64,000 nucleotides of DNA, from contig KZ111154.1 in NCBI GenBank assembly GCA_002077045.2, positions 637,526 through 701,525 on the forward strand, written 5' to 3'. Source of the DNA: Rachicladosporium sp. CCFEE 5018 (lineage: Eukaryota > Ascomycota > Dothideomycetes > Cladosporiales > Cladosporiaceae). The translations under genes and the position numbers were made by a program. The stretch's first letter is position 1. Each line of letters begins with the position of its first letter. A model generated the notes under the pieces. The model was not told where the DNA came from, did no database searches, and worked only from the letters and a program-made list of their open reading frames with translations. Positions 62,568 to 64,000 of the stretch are shown one piece after another.

Positions 62568-64000
62568 ATGCACATCTATTCCGAGTATCTCGTCAGTATC
62601 CGCACACTTTCGGTACAAATAGATCTTGACTCACTTTCTCAACCGGAGACACGCGCAACAATATCGCCTGATGGCGTCTCAGTGCAAGTCCAGCATCACG
62701 GCGATGTAGCAGGCGTTCAACTGCCAGTGACTCTACAAAGTCAAGATCGCGGTCAACTACAGGTTCCAGCCGTTCCATCTACGAGGTTGCAGTATCGCTT
62801 TCAGATCTACGAAGAAGTCTCGAGTAATACCGACAGCAGCGCGATCATTCCCTGGACAGCCGCAGACCTATCGGACCCTGCAGAGCTGAGCTGCAGACGA
62901 TGCTATGCGGTGATAGTCGCACGAGGCGCCGTGAAGGAATGGAAGGATTTACCCTCGGAGAATTGGGCGGAGATGATGGACTTCTGGCACTGCCATAAGC
63001 CGAATGAGCCTCACGCCCACGACCAGCATACTGATGAGAAGGGCTATGCTGCTCAGGACAGGCTGATTGCGCAGCGTGCTGTCGGTCTCGTCAACGTCAC
63101 CTCGTTCCTCCTTTCTGCGGATGATTGTGGCAATATCCTGGTAGGTCTGGCTGTTTGTCTTTCTTCTAGCCCCTATCTTATCCCTCCAGGTGCTTTTGAG
63201 GCATGGACACAAAAGAACCGGCGCTTTCAGGCCGTAAGGTCACTTTCGAGGGAAGAGTCGGGATACAGCTGTCCAAGAGCAAAGTAGCTGGTTGTACTCA
63301 GGCCAAAGCCTTGGGTTATCCAGCACGTCTCGTCACTCATGTCATTGTTTCATTCAGTCTTGAAGATGATAGTCTTGATGAGCATGGGTCGTAGATACAA
63401 ACGCAATGCACATCTTCAACCAGACCTTACCAGCAACGTGCATCTGATAGCCCACTTACTGATCCGCTTTACTCCGCAGTCTGCAACGCCTAGTAGCCAT
63501 GGCAACTCAAATGACAAGGAGGCAATACTTTACTGCGCATCCTGCAATGCCTCGATCGGCACTTTCGACGACATGACCCAGTCCTACAAGCTCGCCAAGC
63601 TCTCCCTCTCGTTGTCACATCATCCTGGTGGCGCTCGACAGAGCTTCTCAGCGGAGCTATGGCTGTCCTGTCGTCTCCTCAATGCCGCAGAAAGCCAAGG
63701 TCTCCGGAAGTTCACGCTCCTATCAACTAGACTAGGCGGTGCACTGCTGATCTGGATCTTCACTCCTGATCTGTACATCTCGTCGTCGAAAGCTACATTA
63801 CCACAGTCGATACGCGTGGCTAAGGTCCTCTGGAAGTACGCGCCAAGTGCAATGGACACGCAAGGGTCTGGTCTAGACTCGCAGAGTCTGTCAGAAGGCG
63901 AGATGGAGATGCCTTCATTCGAGCTTAAGGCCATGGAACATTGCTTAGAACGAAGCTCGCTGCTGCTGCCTGAGCATGCGACGCACCTGATGGGATGGAA
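62568..64000 (+). CDS. HECT_2-type E3 ubiquitin ligase (UBE3D/Ipa1-like), 3' partial
   Basis: Starts at the ATG at 62568 and runs off the right edge. The first exon encodes the Cys-rich part typical of E2-binding, HECT-like ligases: LSCRRCYAVIVARGAVKEW followed by LPSENWAEMMDFWHCHKP, then FLLSADDC. The second Cys pair is LYCASCNASIG near 63508, followed by a helical region and FTPDLYISSSKATLPQSIRVA..VLWKYAP. Reading frame is the same before and after, with a stop at 63285-63287 between them, so at least one phase-0 intron must be removed. Candidate donors are 63141 (GTAGGT) and 63234 (GTAAGG); candidate acceptors end at 63323 and 63479. I cannot choose between these. Yeast Ipa1 is linked to mRNA 3'-end processing; role here unknown. 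Confidence 0.8.

Noticed and set aside
1..64000. CRISPR array, rRNA, intact transposon or viral insertion
   Set aside because: I looked on both strands and saw no regular spaced repeats, transposase or reverse transcriptase motifs, terminal repeats, or rRNA sequence.

Overview
The window is from a filamentous ascomycete, probably a dothideomycete. The evidence is short GT-AG introns (49-113 bp) with CTGAC/CTAAT-like branch points, roughly even base composition, and gene families typical of Pezizomycotina: a HET-domain gene, a NACHT-ankyrin NLR, a Zn2Cys6 regulator, a cutinase, a sedolisin and an AspRS-DUF2156 fusion. The sequence comes from a diploid, hybrid or otherwise duplicated genome, because two diverged versions of one region are present. 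A hybrid black yeast would fit, but the species is a guess.

The scaffold is four contigs joined by three 100-N gaps (2824-2923, 15404-15503, 48862-48961), and none of the joins is a clean adjacency. Contig A (1-2823) holds the start of a phospholipase C gene and the 3' end of PEX6. Its last 1,232 bp overlap the first 1,232 bp of contig C. Contig B (2924-15403) is an alternative version of contig C 33833-41347, so it looks like a haplotig or homeolog in the wrong place. Contig C (15504-48861) is the backbone. The first 9,664 bp of contig D (48962-64000) repeat the last 9,664 bp of C, so five loci appear twice by artefact.

With overlaps removed, the gene order is: PLC (-), PEX6 (-), sterol-ester lipase (+), a 1,307-residue unknown (+), erdS (-), Zn2Cys6 regulator (+), MGTRHL-family protein (-), HET gene (-), [NLR (+), only in contig B], sedolisin (-), methyltransferase (-), RPE (+), cutinase (-), UDP-GlcNAc-type transporter (-), HECT_2-type E3 (+, runs off the end). 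Most are housekeeping or secreted-hydrolase genes that do not form one pathway. PEX6 (peroxisome), a steryl-ester lipase and the ergosterol aspartylation enzyme do form a loose lipid/sterol neighbourhood.

The most interesting region is a divergently arranged HET-domain gene and NACHT-ankyrin NLR in contig B (7701-14238). In contig C a deletion of about 4.96 kb removes the whole NLR and the 5' part of the HET gene, and it ends at a short inverted repeat. The HET gene is broken in both versions: one shared nonsense codon, plus different private lesions. The neighbouring Zn2Cys6 gene shows patches of strong, mostly synonymous divergence within nearly identical sequence, as expected from gene conversion or recombination between diverged copies.
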